A DNA stretch of 64,000 nt from Acidimicrobiaceae bacterium (GCA_020637295.1 JACJWF010000008.1:1-64000), one strand, 5' to 3'; shown: positions 1 to 10,679, counted from the first letter of the stretch. The notes: a model not told the origin generated them from the letters alone. Numbers and translations are program-made.

Positions 1-247
1 AGCCCGGCTCGTCGGTGCTGTGCTCTTCGGGCAGGGTGGCGCCACCGTGCACCTTGGCCAGCAGGCCGGCCTCGTCGAGCACCTCGAGGTCGCGGCGCAC
101 GGTCATGTCGCTGACGCCCAGCAGTTGGGCGAGGTCGCTGACCCGGGCCGCGCCGCGCCGGCGCACCTCGGCCAGGATCACGTCGTGTCGTTGGCGGGCG
201 AGTGCCCGCGTGGACCCGAGGTCGGTCGGCGGATGCGCAGTGGTCAT
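1..247 (-). CDS. DeoR-family transcriptional regulator (N-terminal part, cut by window edge)
   Basis: The minus strand from an ATG at 247 stays open to the window edge and encodes a classic DeoR helix-turn-helix. The reading VSDLAQLLGVSDMTVRRDLE is followed by LDEAGLLAKVHGGA, the family signature that ends the wing. The C-terminal sugar-phosphate-sensing domain lies outside the window. The gene is divergent from the sugar ABC importer and galactosidases that follow, so a role as their repressor is inferred. The family assignment is firm; the effector is unknown. Confidence 0.9.
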   Translation of the reverse strand, partial: MTTAHPPTDLGSTRALARQRHDVILAEVRRRGAARVSDLAQLLGVSDMTVRRDLEVLDEAGLLAKVHGGATLPEEHSTDEPG

Positions 248-328
248 CGGGTTGCACTGTGCCCTCCCGCGACCGGAAAGTCAACAGAATCGAACGACGA
301 GGTGAGAGATCGTCGGCGCCAATGACGG

Positions 329-370
329 TATTTCGCACGAAATCCAACAGGATCTGTGCGAAATACGCAC
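329..370. promoter_or_regulatory. Palindromic operator candidate between deoR-like gene and galactoside operon
   Basis: TATTTCGCAC at 329-338 is a perfect inverted copy of GTGCGAAATA at 356-365. Each half also holds its own palindrome: ATTTCG-CA-CGAAAT at 330-343, and GTGCG with CGCAC at 356-370. Repeated CGAAA/TTTCG half-sites are typical of DeoR-family operators. The site lies between the divergent regulator and the importer, where a repressor would control both. Binding by this regulator is inferred. Confidence 0.55.
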
Positions 371-461
371 ACCGCGATTGACACCCTGTCGTTTCCGTGC
401 GATTGTTCCCTCAGTCACGCCGATTCTGTACGGCGTTCACGCACACTCCAGAGGGGGAGTC

Positions 462-1778
462 ATGACCGGGAAGATCGAGAAGTCGCCGAGCCCGTCCGAG
501 GTCGGGTTCAGTGTGATGTCACGCCGCACGCTGCTGGCGTCGGCAGCGGTGGCCGCGGCGGCCGGCGGTGTCGTCCTCACGTCCTGCGGCGACGACGACG
601 ACAGCGGCGGCGGTGGCGGCGGCAGCGAGGTGACGTTCGGGTCGAACTACAGCGACCCGAAGGACAGCGAGGCCATCAAGGCGGCGATCGACTCCACGGG
701 GTTGTCGGTCAAGATCAACACGGTCGACCACAACACGTACCAGGAGAACTTCAACACCTACATCCAGCAGCCCGACGACGTGGTGTGCTGGTTCGCCGGC
801 TACCGGATGCGGGCGTTCGCCGGCAAGGGCGTGGTCAGCGACATCAGCGACGTGTGGGCCAAGCTGCCGGACATGAGCGAGGGGTTCAAGAACGCGTCCA
901 CCGGCCTGGACGGCAAGCAGTACTTCGTGCCCTTCTACTTCTACCCCTGGGCGGTCCACTACCGGAAGAGCCTGTTCGCCGACAAGGGCTACAGCATCCC
1001 CACCACCTGGGACGACTTCATCGCCCTGTGCGACCAGATGGTGGCTGACGGCATCACCCCGCTGGCCGCGGCGAACGACGGTGGCTGGCCGCAGATGGGC
1101 ATGTTCGACATGATCAACATGCGCACCAACGGCTACGACTTCCACGTGTCGCTGATGGGCGGCAAGGAGAGCTGGACCGACGACAAGGTCAAGAAGGTCT
1201 TCGAGAACTGGTCGGCGCTGCTGGACTACTACCAGCCGGACGTGAACGGCCGCACCTGGCAGGACGCCGCCACGGCGCTCGGCAACAACGAGGTCGGCAT
1301 GTACCTGCTCGGCACGTTCGTCACCAGCAACTTCGACGACACCCAGCAGGACATCATCGACGACATCGACTTCTTCGCCTTCCCGGCCATCGACCCGGCG
1401 TACGGCCAGGAGGCCGTCGAGGCGCCGATCGACGGCTTCATGATGGCGAAGAGCCCGAAGAACGACGCCGGTGCCAGGTCGCTGCTGGGGGCCCTCGGCG
1501 GTGCCGGCGCGATCGACGCCTACATCGGCGTGAACCCCGCCGTGGTGGCCGCCAACTCGAAGGCCAAGACGGACGGGTACAACGCCCTGCAGGAGAAGTC
1601 CGCCGAGATCGTGGGCGCGGCGAAGTACATCTCCCAGTTCCTCGACCGCGACACGGACCCGGACTTCGCCGCCAAGGTCGTCGGCAAGGCCATCCAGGAC
1701 TTCCTCTCCGACCCGGGCCAGATCGACTCGATCCTGTCCACGGTGGAAGAGCAGAAGAAGACCTACACCTTCGAGTGA
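462..1778 (+). CDS. Sugar ABC transporter substrate-binding lipoprotein
   Basis: This is a family 1 extracellular solute-binding protein of 438 residues. The ATG at 462 follows a strong GAGGGGGAG ribosome site. A Tat-like SRRTLL motif lies near residues 20-25 and a lipobox ending at Cys42 (LTSC), followed by an acidic and glycine-rich linker, so it should be an exported lipoprotein. An ATG 18 codons further in (MSRRTLL) is an alternative start. Two permeases and two galactosidases follow in the same direction, so an alpha- or beta-galactoside oligosaccharide is the likely ligand. No ATPase gene is present; a shared MsiK-like ATPase elsewhere is assumed. Confidence 0.88.
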   Translation: MTGKIEKSPSPSEVGFSVMSRRTLLASAAVAAAAGGVVLTSCGDDDDSGGGGGGSEVTFGSNYSDPKDSEAIKAAIDSTGLSVKINTVDHNTYQENFNTYIQQPDDVVCWFAGYRMRAFAGKGVVSDISDVWAKLPDMSEGFKNASTGLDGKQYFVPFYFYPWAVHYRKSLFADKGYSIPTTWDDFIALCDQMVADGITPLAAANDGGWPQMGMFDMINMRTNGYDFHVSLMGGKESWTDDKVKKVFENWSALLDYYQPDVNGRTWQDAATALGNNEVGMYLLGTFVTSNFDDTQQDIIDDIDFFAFPAIDPAYGQEAVEAPIDGFMMAKSPKNDAGARSLLGALGGAGAIDAYIGVNPAVVAANSKAKTDGYNALQEKSAEIVGAAKYISQFLDRDTDPDFAAKVVGKAIQDFLSDPGQIDSILSTVEEQKKTYTFE

Positions 1779-1791
1779 CAGGCGCGATCCG

Positions 1792-2787
1792 GTGACGGAC
1801 CAGACCATGTCCTCCAACAAGGTCACGGCGGCGCCCCCCACGGGGCGCCGCCGGCGCTTTTCCCAGCTGACCAAGCGCGACAAGATCGTCCTGTGGGTGA
1901 TGGTCGGCATCCCGACGTTCCTGCACGTGGTGCTCGTCTGGATCCCGGCGATCCTCACCGGGATCCTGTCGTTCATGCGGTGGGACAACATCCGCCCGGT
2001 CAGCACCGCCGAGCTCGTCGGCTTCCGCAACTACTGGGAGATCTTCACGATCTTCGACAACCAGCTGTTCCCGGCGCTGTTCAACAACCTCATCCTCATG
2101 GTGTGGCTGTTCTTGTGCTCCGCGATCGGGGTGCTGCTGGCCTACCTGCTGGACAAGAACATCAAGGGCACCCGCTTCTACCAGAGCGTGTACTACTTCC
2201 CGGTGGTGCTCTCGATGGCCGTGGTCGGGTTCATCTGGAAGAGCGTCATGTTCAACCGCGACTCCGGCCTGCTGAACATCCTGTGGCCCGGCAAGCCGGT
2301 GGACTTCGTCGGCGACCAGAGCAAGCTGTTCGAGATCCACCTGCCCCTGCTCGACTTCCCGCTGGGTCTGTCGAAGAACTTCGCGGCCCTCTTGATCGCG
2401 ATGGCGTGGCGCCACATCGGCTACGTGATGGTGCTGTACCTCGCCGGCTTGAAGAGCTTCGATCCGGCGCTGCGCGAGGCGGCTGCCATCGACGGCTGCA
2501 ACGAGTGGCAGACGTTCCGCAGCGTCGTGTTCCCCGGGCTGAAGCCGATCAACGTCGTGGTTGCGGTCATCACCGTGATCGAGGCGCTGCGGGCGTACGA
2601 CATCGTCGCCGCGCTCAGCGAGCCACGGGGCACCGAAGTGATGGGCACGTTGGTGACGAACTCGCTGATGGGTGAGGGCGGTGGTTACGCCGGAAGAGGC
2701 TCGGCGTTCGGGATGGTGCTGTTTCTGCTCTGCATCGGCTTCATCATCTGGTACGTCATCAACAACTTCCGGGAGCGTGTGACATGA
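1792..2787 (+). CDS. Sugar ABC transporter permease (MalF/LacF-like)
   Basis: This is an inner-membrane permease of the carbohydrate uptake family (CUT1), 331 residues with about six membrane spans. The cytoplasmic EAA loop is visible near residues 225-250 (LREAAAIDG followed by a conserved F and P), which docks the ATPase. A GTG at 1792 or an ATG at 1807 could start it; neither has a clear ribosome site. It lies 13 bases after the binding-protein gene and overlaps the next permease by four bases (ATGA), so the genes are co-transcribed. Confidence 0.9.
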   Translation: MTDQTMSSNKVTAAPPTGRRRRFSQLTKRDKIVLWVMVGIPTFLHVVLVWIPAILTGILSFMRWDNIRPVSTAELVGFRNYWEIFTIFDNQLFPALFNNLILMVWLFLCSAIGVLLAYLLDKNIKGTRFYQSVYYFPVVLSMAVVGFIWKSVMFNRDSGLLNILWPGKPVDFVGDQSKLFEIHLPLLDFPLGLSKNFAALLIAMAWRHIGYVMVLYLAGLKSFDPALREAAAIDGCNEWQTFRSVVFPGLKPINVVVAVITVIEALRAYDIVAALSEPRGTEVMGTLVTNSLMGEGGGYAGRGSAFGMVLFLLCIGFIIWYVINNFRERVT

Positions 2788-3680
2788 GTGGGCACGCGTC
2801 CGTCAACTCCGTCGGCGACAGCCGGCTGAAGCGCTTCCTCGTGCAGGCCGTGCTCGGCACCATCGCGGTGGCCTGGCTGGTGCCGATGGTGGCTGCGCTG
2901 CTCTCGTCGTTCCGCTACTTCGAGCGTGACACCCAGGTGAACGGGGTGTTCTCCTGGCCGAAGGCGCTGACGCTGGACAACTACCGCGAGGCCTGGCGGG
3001 TGGGCAGCATCTGGGGTCACTTCGGCAAGACGATGTTCATCGTCATCCCGTCGCTGTTCCTCATCCTGCTGCTGTCCAGCATGGTGGCCTACGCCTGCTC
3101 GCGGTACTCGTGGAAGTTCAACGTGTTCTTCCTCGTGCTGTTCACCGCCGGCAACCTGATGCCCCAGCAGGTCATCTTCCAGCCCCTGTTCCGCATCTTC
3201 AAGAACACCCCGTGGCCGGACATCCTGAGCGACACGGACACGGGCTCGCTGCTCGGCACCAAAGTGGCCGTGATCCTCATCCACGTCGCCTTCCAGACCG
3301 GCTTCTGCACCTTCGTGCTGTCCAACTACATGAAGACGATCCCGAAGGAGATCGGCGAGGCGGCGATGGTCGACGGCGCCAGCGTGTGGCGGCAGTATCG
3401 GCAGATCATCCTCCCGCTGTGCCGGCCGGCGTTCGCCGCGCTCGCCACGCTGGAGTTCACCTGGCTGTACAACGACTTCTTCTGGGGTGCCGTGCTGCTC
3501 AACCAAGGCGCAGAACGGCCGATCACCTCGTCGATCGCGGTGCTCAACGGCCAGTACGCCAGCAACTACAACCTCATCGCCGCCGCATCCATGATGATCG
3601 CTCTCCCCACCCTGGCGGTCTACCTTGCCCTGCAGAAGCACTTCATCAGCGGTCTGACGCTGGGCGCCAACAAGGGGTAG
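2784..3680 (+). CDS. Sugar ABC transporter permease (MalG/LacG-like)
   Basis: This is the second CUT1 permease subunit, 298 residues with about six hydrophobic spans. It carries the EAA motif (IGEAAMVDGASVW) near residues 195-207. Its ATG overlaps the stop of the previous permease, which is the usual coupling in these operons. It would form the membrane heterodimer with the 1792 gene. The alpha-galactosidase follows six bases later, which ties import to intracellular hydrolysis of the sugar. Confidence 0.9.
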   Translation: MSGHASVNSVGDSRLKRFLVQAVLGTIAVAWLVPMVAALLSSFRYFERDTQVNGVFSWPKALTLDNYREAWRVGSIWGHFGKTMFIVIPSLFLILLLSSMVAYACSRYSWKFNVFFLVLFTAGNLMPQQVIFQPLFRIFKNTPWPDILSDTDTGSLLGTKVAVILIHVAFQTGFCTFVLSNYMKTIPKEIGEAAMVDGASVWRQYRQIILPLCRPAFAALATLEFTWLYNDFFWGAVLLNQGAERPITSSIAVLNGQYASNYNLIAAASMMIALPTLAVYLALQKHFISGLTLGANKG

Positions 3681-3686
3681 GTCCAC

Positions 3687-5795
3687 ATGATCCATCTGCG
3701 CGGCCGGGCGGCCGACGTGGTCGTCGACACGTCTGCGGGCGCGCCCGTCATCCTTCACTGGGGTGCACCGCTCGGCGACGCCGACCCGCAGTCGGTGGCG
3801 GCCGCGCTGGCCCGGCCGGTGGTGGTCGGCGGGCTGGATGCGGTGGCCCCGCTGGCGGTGGTGCCCGAGCACGGCGGCGGCTTCCCGGGCCGGCCGGGGC
3901 TGGCGGGTCGGCGCCAGGGCGGGCGCGACTGGGCGCCGCGGTTCGCCCCAGACCGTGTGGACGAGCATGACGGCCGGGTGGTGGTGCACGCCGTGGATGC
4001 CGCAGCCGGCCTGCGGCTGGCCACCGAGATCGAGCTGGACGACACCCTGCGGGTGAGGGTGACGCTGGTCAATGAGGGCGCCACCCGTTACCTGGTGGAC
4101 CACCTGCTGGTCGCGCTGCCCCTGCCGGCGGAGGCCCGCGAGGTGATGCGGTTCGATGGCCGGTGGGCGCGGGAGTTCCAGGCGGTGCGCCAGCCGTTCG
4201 TGTCCGGGGCGATCACCAGCGAGAACCGGGCAGGGCGGTCGTCCCAGGACCATGTGCCGCTGCTGTTCGCCGGCACACCCGGCTTCGGGGAGTGGGACGG
4301 CGAGGTGTGGGGCGTGCACGTCGCCTGGAGCAGCAACTGGCAGTGGCTTGCGGAGGTGCTGCCCGACGGGCGCGCCGTGGTACAGGCCGGCGAACTGCTC
4401 CACCCGGGCGAGTTGGCCCTGGAGCCGGGTGAGGAGTACTCGACGCCGTGGGTGCACGCGACCTACAGCGGGGGCGGCCTGACGCCGGCGTCGTGGGGCT
4501 TCCACCGCTCCCTGCGCGGCCGGCCGGTGCACCCGCAGCGGCCGCGGCCGGTGCTGGTGAACACGTGGGAGGCCGTCTACTTCGACCACGACCTGGAGCG
4601 GCTGAAGGCGCTGGCCAGCGCCGCGGCCGCAGTGGGGGCAGAGCGCTACGTGCTGGACGACGGGTGGTTCGGCTCGCGGCGGGACGACCGCTCCGGTCTC
4701 GGCGACTGGGTGGTGTCCGCCGACGCCCACCCGCAGGGGCTGGGACCGATCGTCGACCATGTCCGTTCCCTCGGGATGGAGTTCGGGCTGTGGTTCGAGC
4801 CGGAGATGGTCAACCCGGACAGCGACCTGTACCGGGCCCACCCGGAGTGGGCGCTGGTCGATGCCCGCTACGAACCGGTGCTTGCCCGCCACCAGTTGGT
4901 GCTGAACCTCGCCGAGCCGGGTGCCTACGCGCACGTGCGCGACCAGATGCACGCCATGCTGTGCGACCACGACATCGGGTTCGTGAAGTGGGACATGAAC
5001 CGCCACCATGTGCAGGCGACAGGGGAGCGTGGGGCGGCCGGCACGCACGCCCAGACGTTGGCGTTGTACCGGCTGCTCGACGAGCTGCGCACGCTGCACC
5101 CGGACGTGGAGTTCGAGAGCTGCTCCAGCGGCGGTGGGCGCATGGACTTCGCCATCCTCGAGCGCGCCGAGCGGGTGTGGGCCAGCGACTGCATCGACGC
5201 CCACGAGCGCCAGCTGATCCAGCGGGGCGTGTCCATGCTGCTGCCGCCGGAACTGATGGGCTCCCACATCGGTGGGCCGGTCGCGCACACCACGGGGCGG
5301 ATGCACACGCTGGCGTTCCGTGCCGTCACCGCGCTGTTCGGGCACATGGGCATCGAGTGGAACCTGCTCGGGCTGGACGACCGCGAGCGCGCCCAGGTGG
5401 CCGAGATGGTGGCGCTGCACCAGCGGTTCCGCCCATTGCTGCACGGTGGCGACGCCGTCCGCTTCGACCCGCTGTGCAGCGGCCCGGAGGTCACCGCGCT
5501 GGCGCAGGGCGTGTACGCCGCGGATCGGCGGGAGGCACTGGTCAGCGTGGCCCAGCTGGCCACGGGCATCGCCCTCGCCCCGCCGCCGCTGCGCCTGCCC
5601 GGCCTGGACCCGGCCTTCCGCTACGCCGTGGCCCTGTTGCCGCTGCCCCGCCAGGGCTGGTCGATGTCCCGCTCCGCCGTCGCCGTCGAGGGTGACGCGC
5701 TGCGGCTCACCGGCCGCCAGCTCGCGGCCCACGGCGTGCAGTTGCCGTCGCTGAACCCGGACAGCGTGGCGCTGCTCCATCTCGTTGCCGACTGA
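3687..5795 (+). CDS. Alpha-galactosidase, glycoside hydrolase family 36
   Basis: This enzyme of 702 residues releases terminal alpha-galactose from oligosaccharides such as melibiose or raffinose. The catalytic nucleophile is the Asp in KWDMNR near residue 435, and the acid/base is the Asp in SDCIDAHE near residue 500; both GH36 signatures are intact. The WFEPEMVNPDSDLY segment is also typical of the family. There is no signal peptide, so it acts in the cytoplasm on imported sugar. The ATG at 3687 follows GGGGTAGG. It sits between the permeases and the beta-galactosidase in one operon. Confidence 0.93.
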   Translation: MIHLRGRAADVVVDTSAGAPVILHWGAPLGDADPQSVAAALARPVVVGGLDAVAPLAVVPEHGGGFPGRPGLAGRRQGGRDWAPRFAPDRVDEHDGRVVVHAVDAAAGLRLATEIELDDTLRVRVTLVNEGATRYLVDHLLVALPLPAEAREVMRFDGRWAREFQAVRQPFVSGAITSENRAGRSSQDHVPLLFAGTPGFGEWDGEVWGVHVAWSSNWQWLAEVLPDGRAVVQAGELLHPGELALEPGEEYSTPWVHATYSGGGLTPASWGFHRSLRGRPVHPQRPRPVLVNTWEAVYFDHDLERLKALASAAAAVGAERYVLDDGWFGSRRDDRSGLGDWVVSADAHPQGLGPIVDHVRSLGMEFGLWFEPEMVNPDSDLYRAHPEWALVDARYEPVLARHQLVLNLAEPGAYAHVRDQMHAMLCDHDIGFVKWDMNRHHVQATGERGAAGTHAQTLALYRLLDELRTLHPDVEFESCSSGGGRMDFAILERAERVWASDCIDAHERQLIQRGVSMLLPPELMGSHIGGPVAHTTGRMHTLAFRAVTALFGHMGIEWNLLGLDDRERAQVAEMVALHQRFRPLLHGGDAVRFDPLCSGPEVTALAQGVYAADRREALVSVAQLATGIALAPPPLRLPGLDPAFRYAVALLPLPRQGWSMSRSAVAVEGDALRLTGRQLAAHGVQLPSLNPDSVALLHLVAD

Positions 5796-5805
5796 GAGGT
5801 TGATC

Positions 5806-8800
5806 ATGCTGCCCGAGCTGTCGTCCCTGCGCCCCTGGGCGGACCCTGCCGTCGTGTCGATCGGCCGGCTGCCGATGCACACCCCGATCGCCCGCGCGCT
5901 TCGCCAGGCGCTGGACGGGGCGTGGGGCTTCACCCTGTTCGAGCACCCGGACGCGGTGCCGGCGGCCGCCGTCGGGCCTGACGGTGCCGCCGCGGACACC
6001 GTGGCCGTGCCGGGAAACTGGACGCTGCAGGGCCCCTTCGTCGGCGGCGTGGACGACCTGCCCCACTACACCAACGTGCAGATGCCGTTCCCGGGCCCGC
6101 CGCCGGCGCTGCCGGAGCGTCAGCCGGTGGGCGTGTACCGCCGCCGGTTCTCCGTGCCGCGGGCATGGCACGGGCAGCAGGTGGTGCTGCACCTCGGTGG
6201 GGCGGAGAGCGTCCACGCCGTGTACGTCAACGGGGCCTTCGCCGGCTACGGCACCGACAGCCGGCTGCCGAGCGAGTACGACGTCACCCCGTTCTTGTCC
6301 GACACTGGCGCCGGCAACGACCTGGCCGTGGTGGTCTGGCGGTACAGCGCGCAGAGCTACGTGGAGGACCAGGACCAGTGGTGGATGGCCGGGCTGCACC
6401 GGTCGGTGTGGCTGGAGGCCCGCGGGCCGGTCCACCTCGCCGATGTCCGTGCTGCGGGCGACTACGACCCCGCCACCGGCGCCGGCCGGGTCACCGTCGC
6501 CGCTGAGGTCGCCTTCCCAGGCGGGGTGCAGCGCGGGTGGTCGGTGCGCGTGCGGCTGGGCCGCAAGGTGGTGACGGGTGAGGTGCCGCACCGGTTCGAC
6601 GTGCCGTACGTGTTCACCGGGCACACGGTGACGGCGGCGTTCGACCTGCCGGCGTGCCGGCCGTGGTCGGCCGAGCGGCCCCACCGGTACACGGTGACGT
6701 GTGAGCTGCTGTCGCCGACGGGTGGGGTGGTGGAGGCCAGCGACGTGCAGGTGGGTTGCCGCCTCGTGGAGGTGCGCGATCGCCAACTGCTGGTCAACGG
6801 GCAGCCGATCTGGGTGTTCGGGGTGAACCGCCACGACCACCATCCGGACCGCGGCAAGGCCGTGACGGTGGACGACATGCGTGCCGACCTGCTGGCGATG
6901 CGGGCGCACAACATCACTGCCGTGCGCACGTCGCACTATCCGAACGACGACGCGTTCTACGACCTGTGCGACGAGCTCGGCATGTACGTGATCGACGAGG
7001 CCAACATCGAGAGCCACGCCTACAACACGTCGCTGTGCGAGGACCCTCGGTACCGCGCCACCTGGCTGGAGCGTGGCGCACGGATGGTGCAGCGCGACCG
7101 CAACCACCCGAGCATCATCCTCTGGAGCCTGGGCAACGAGAGCGGGTACGGCAGCAACCACGACGCGCTGGCCGGCTGGATCCGCCGCACGGACCCGACC
7201 CGCCCGTTGCACTACGAGGGTGCGGTGTTCCACGGCGACGGCAGCGTCCCGCCGCCGGACCGCCATGAGGTCAACCCCCACTGGGCCGCCGGAGGGCTGG
7301 CGGCGTCGGATCTGGTGTGCCCGATGTACCCGGGGATCGAGGCCATCCGCCGCTTCGGCGAGTCCGGCGCCGGCGACCGCCCGCTGATCATGTGCGAGTA
7401 CAGCCACGCGATGGGCAACTCCAACGGGTCGCTGGCGGACTACTGGGACGTCATCACCACCACGCCCGGCCTGCAGGGCGGGTTCATCTGGGAGTGGAAG
7501 GACCACGGCCTGCGCCAGCGCACGGCCGGCGGCAAGGTCCGCCTGGCATACGGCGGCGACTTCGACGACAAGCCCAACGACGGCAACTTCGTGGCCGACG
7601 GGCTGATGTCCGCCGACCTCGCCCCCCACCCGGCGATGCGCGAGGTGGCGTGGGTGTACCGGCCCGTGACGGTCGAGTTGATGGGCCGCGGCGTTGGGCG
7701 GCGGCTGCGGGTGGCCAACCGCCGGTCGTTCACCGGCCTCGCCGATCTCGCGGCGGCGTGGGAGTTGCTGGTGGACGGCGAGGTCGCCGGGCACGGCCGG
7801 TTGGCGGTGCCGGACGTTGCTCCGCACTCCTCGGTGGACGTGCCGCTGCCGTGCGCGGTGCCGACGTCCGGCGAGGCGTTCCTGTCCGTCCGGTGGTCCC
7901 AGCGGAGGGCCACGCCGTGGGCGCCCGCCGGTCACCTCGTCGCCTGGGATCAGGTGGTCCTGCGTGCCGCCCCGTCCCGGCCTTCCCCGTCCCGTCCCGG
8001 CCCGTCCGGCGTGTCCGCGTCCCAACCCTCCGGCCCCACCCCAATTCGTCACGTGGAGATTCACCGACGGGGTGAGACGGAGCATCCGGAGGCGGCGCTG
8101 GTCAGCCCGATCGAGCCGTACATCTGGCGGGCGGCGACGGACAACGACGGCTACAAGCTGATGCCGGAGCTCGGCCTGCGGTGGGGGATCGGTGGCGACG
8201 GCCTGCCGAAGTGGACCACGGCCGGGTTGCCCGTCGAGCGGGCGGACGACCTGGTGCGCCACACCATCGTGCGCACCGAGGAGGGCGACGGGTCGGTCAC
8301 CCTCCGCCACACGATCGTGGTGCCGGACGAGCTGGCCGATCTGCCGCGGGTGGGTGTGCGGTTCGCAGTGCCCAACTCGTTCGACACGATGCGCTGCTAT
8401 GGCCGCGGCCCGCACGAGAACTACGCCGACCGCAACCGCAGCGCGATGGTCGGCGTGTGGACGCAGGCACCCGACGTCCTGCCCTACCTGGTGCCCCAGG
8501 AGTACGGCGGCCGCACCGAGGTGCGCTGGCTGGAGCTGCGGTCGAGCCGCACGGGTGCCGTCCTGCGGATCGACGCGCTCGCGCCCGGCCCGCTGTTCAT
8601 GGCCGTGATGAGTCATTCCGTCGAGGACCTCTTCGCCGCGCCGCACGACGTGGACCTACCGCGCGGCGCCTGTCGCTGGGTGCACATCGACGCCGCCCAC
8701 CGCGGCCTCGGCACAGCGAGCTGCGGCCCGGACGTGCTGGACCGCTACCGCATCCCCGCCGGCACCTTCGAGTTCGCCTACCGCCTCACCTCGTCCCCCC

Positions 8801-8823
8801 AAGTTGGCGGTGAGGTGCGGTAG
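5806..8823 (+). CDS. lacZ: Beta-galactosidase, glycoside hydrolase family 2 (LacZ type)
   Basis: This is a large GH2 enzyme of about 1005 residues with the LacZ layout: sugar-binding domain, immunoglobulin-like domain, barrel and C-terminal small chain. The acid/base Glu is in GNESGYG near residue 445 and the nucleophile Glu in CEYSHAMGNS near residue 530. The ATG at 5806 follows GAGAGG; an upstream TTG at 5785 is less likely. An unusual Pro/Ser linker of about 25 residues lies near 722-746. The last codons and the stop are supplied by a palindromic repeat (8800-8846). It has no signal peptide. Confidence 0.93.
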   Translation: MLPELSSLRPWADPAVVSIGRLPMHTPIARALRQALDGAWGFTLFEHPDAVPAAAVGPDGAAADTVAVPGNWTLQGPFVGGVDDLPHYTNVQMPFPGPPPALPERQPVGVYRRRFSVPRAWHGQQVVLHLGGAESVHAVYVNGAFAGYGTDSRLPSEYDVTPFLSDTGAGNDLAVVVWRYSAQSYVEDQDQWWMAGLHRSVWLEARGPVHLADVRAAGDYDPATGAGRVTVAAEVAFPGGVQRGWSVRVRLGRKVVTGEVPHRFDVPYVFTGHTVTAAFDLPACRPWSAERPHRYTVTCELLSPTGGVVEASDVQVGCRLVEVRDRQLLVNGQPIWVFGVNRHDHHPDRGKAVTVDDMRADLLAMRAHNITAVRTSHYPNDDAFYDLCDELGMYVIDEANIESHAYNTSLCEDPRYRATWLERGARMVQRDRNHPSIILWSLGNESGYGSNHDALAGWIRRTDPTRPLHYEGAVFHGDGSVPPPDRHEVNPHWAAGGLAASDLVCPMYPGIEAIRRFGESGAGDRPLIMCEYSHAMGNSNGSLADYWDVITTTPGLQGGFIWEWKDHGLRQRTAGGKVRLAYGGDFDDKPNDGNFVADGLMSADLAPHPAMREVAWVYRPVTVELMGRGVGRRLRVANRRSFTGLADLAAAWELLVDGEVAGHGRLAVPDVAPHSSVDVPLPCAVPTSGEAFLSVRWSQRRATPWAPAGHLVAWDQVVLRAAPSRPSPSRPGPSGVSASQPSGPTPIRHVEIHRRGETEHPEAALVSPIEPYIWRAATDNDGYKLMPELGLRWGIGGDGLPKWTTAGLPVERADDLVRHTIVRTEEGDGSVTLRHTIVVPDELADLPRVGVRFAVPNSFDTMRCYGRGPHENYADRNRSAMVGVWTQAPDVLPYLVPQEYGGRTEVRWLELRSSRTGAVLRIDALAPGPLFMAVMSHSVEDLFAAPHDVDLPRGACRWVHIDAAHRGLGTASCGPDVLDRYRIPAGTFEFAYRLTSSPQVGGEVR

Positions 8824-8846
8824 GACCGCCCCTGAACGCCAAATTG
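8800..8846. repeat. 47-bp palindromic repeat, family A copy 1
   Basis: The unit starts CAAGTTGGCG and ends CGCCAAATTG, giving an outer stem of about ten pairs. Inside it is a second stem built on GTGCGGT-AGG-ACCGC. It overlaps the 3' end of the beta-galactosidase gene and supplies its TAG stop at 8821-8823. Three further copies are at 8861, 55543 and 55603. Confidence 0.85.
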
Positions 8847-8860
8847 CTCAGGACGTGCCG

Positions 8861-8907
8861 CAAGTTGGCGCTGAGGTGCGGTAGGACCGCACCTGAACGC
8901 CAAATTG
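8861..8907. repeat. 47-bp palindromic repeat, family A copy 2
   Basis: This is the same 47-bp unit as at 8800, separated from it by 14 bases. The inner stem is complete here (GTGCGGT, loop AGG, ACCGCAC). The pair fills the space between the beta-galactosidase gene and gatC. Confidence 0.85.
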
Positions 8908-8935
8908 GACGGGGGAGGGGGTGAGGGGGTCGCCG

Positions 8936-8941
8936 TAGACT
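8936..8941 (+). promoter_or_regulatory. -10 box of a probably leaderless gatC transcript
   Basis: TAGACT lies eight bases before the GTG start of gatC, and there is no ribosome site in between. The same spacing recurs before many starts in this window, which suggests that transcription begins at or next to the start codon. Confidence 0.5.
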
Positions 8942-8949
8942 CGACCCTC

Positions 8950-9251
8950 GTGTCCGATCGTCTGACTGCCGCCGATGTCACCAAGGTGGCCAGGCTGGCG
9001 CGGCTCGACGTGACGGCGGAGGAAGTCGAGCGGATGACGGCGCAACTGGCCGGCATGCTCGAGCACTTCGCCGACGTCGACGCGCTGGACCTGGCCGATG
9101 TGGAGCCCATGACCCAGCCGTACCCGCTGGTCAACGTGTTCCGGGAGGACGTCGTCCGGCCGGGGCTGGACCGCGAGGAAGTGCTGGCCGAGGCGCCGCT
9201 GGCCGAGGATGGCCGCTTCCGGGTGCCGCCGGTGATCGGGTTGGAGGGCTG

Positions 9252-9252
<1 letters not shown>
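8950..9252 (+). CDS. gatC: Asp/Glu-tRNA(Asn/Gln) amidotransferase subunit C
   Basis: This is a 100-residue GatC, the small clamp that holds GatA and GatB together in the amidotransferase that turns Glu-tRNA(Gln) and Asp-tRNA(Asn) into their amides. The family pattern VTKVARLARLDVTAEEVE near the N-terminus and the DVEPMTQPYP segment are present. The start is a GTG at 8950, chosen because a TAGACT box lies eight bases upstream; the longer open frame from 8905 runs into the repeat. Its stop overlaps the gatA start by one base. Confidence 0.93.

Positions 9253-10675
<1,423 letters not shown>

Positions 10676-10679
<4 letters not shown>

Noticed and set aside
2685..5999. A 1104-codon open frame on the minus strand
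   Set aside because: It lies antisense to the second permease, the alpha-galactosidase and the start of the beta-galactosidase. It is made of His/Arg/Val/Gly-rich sequence typical of GC-rich shadow frames.
8800..8907. The paired palindromes as a two-repeat CRISPR
   Set aside because: The units are nested palindromes with 13-14 base spacers and no cas genes, and they occur as pairs at two places.
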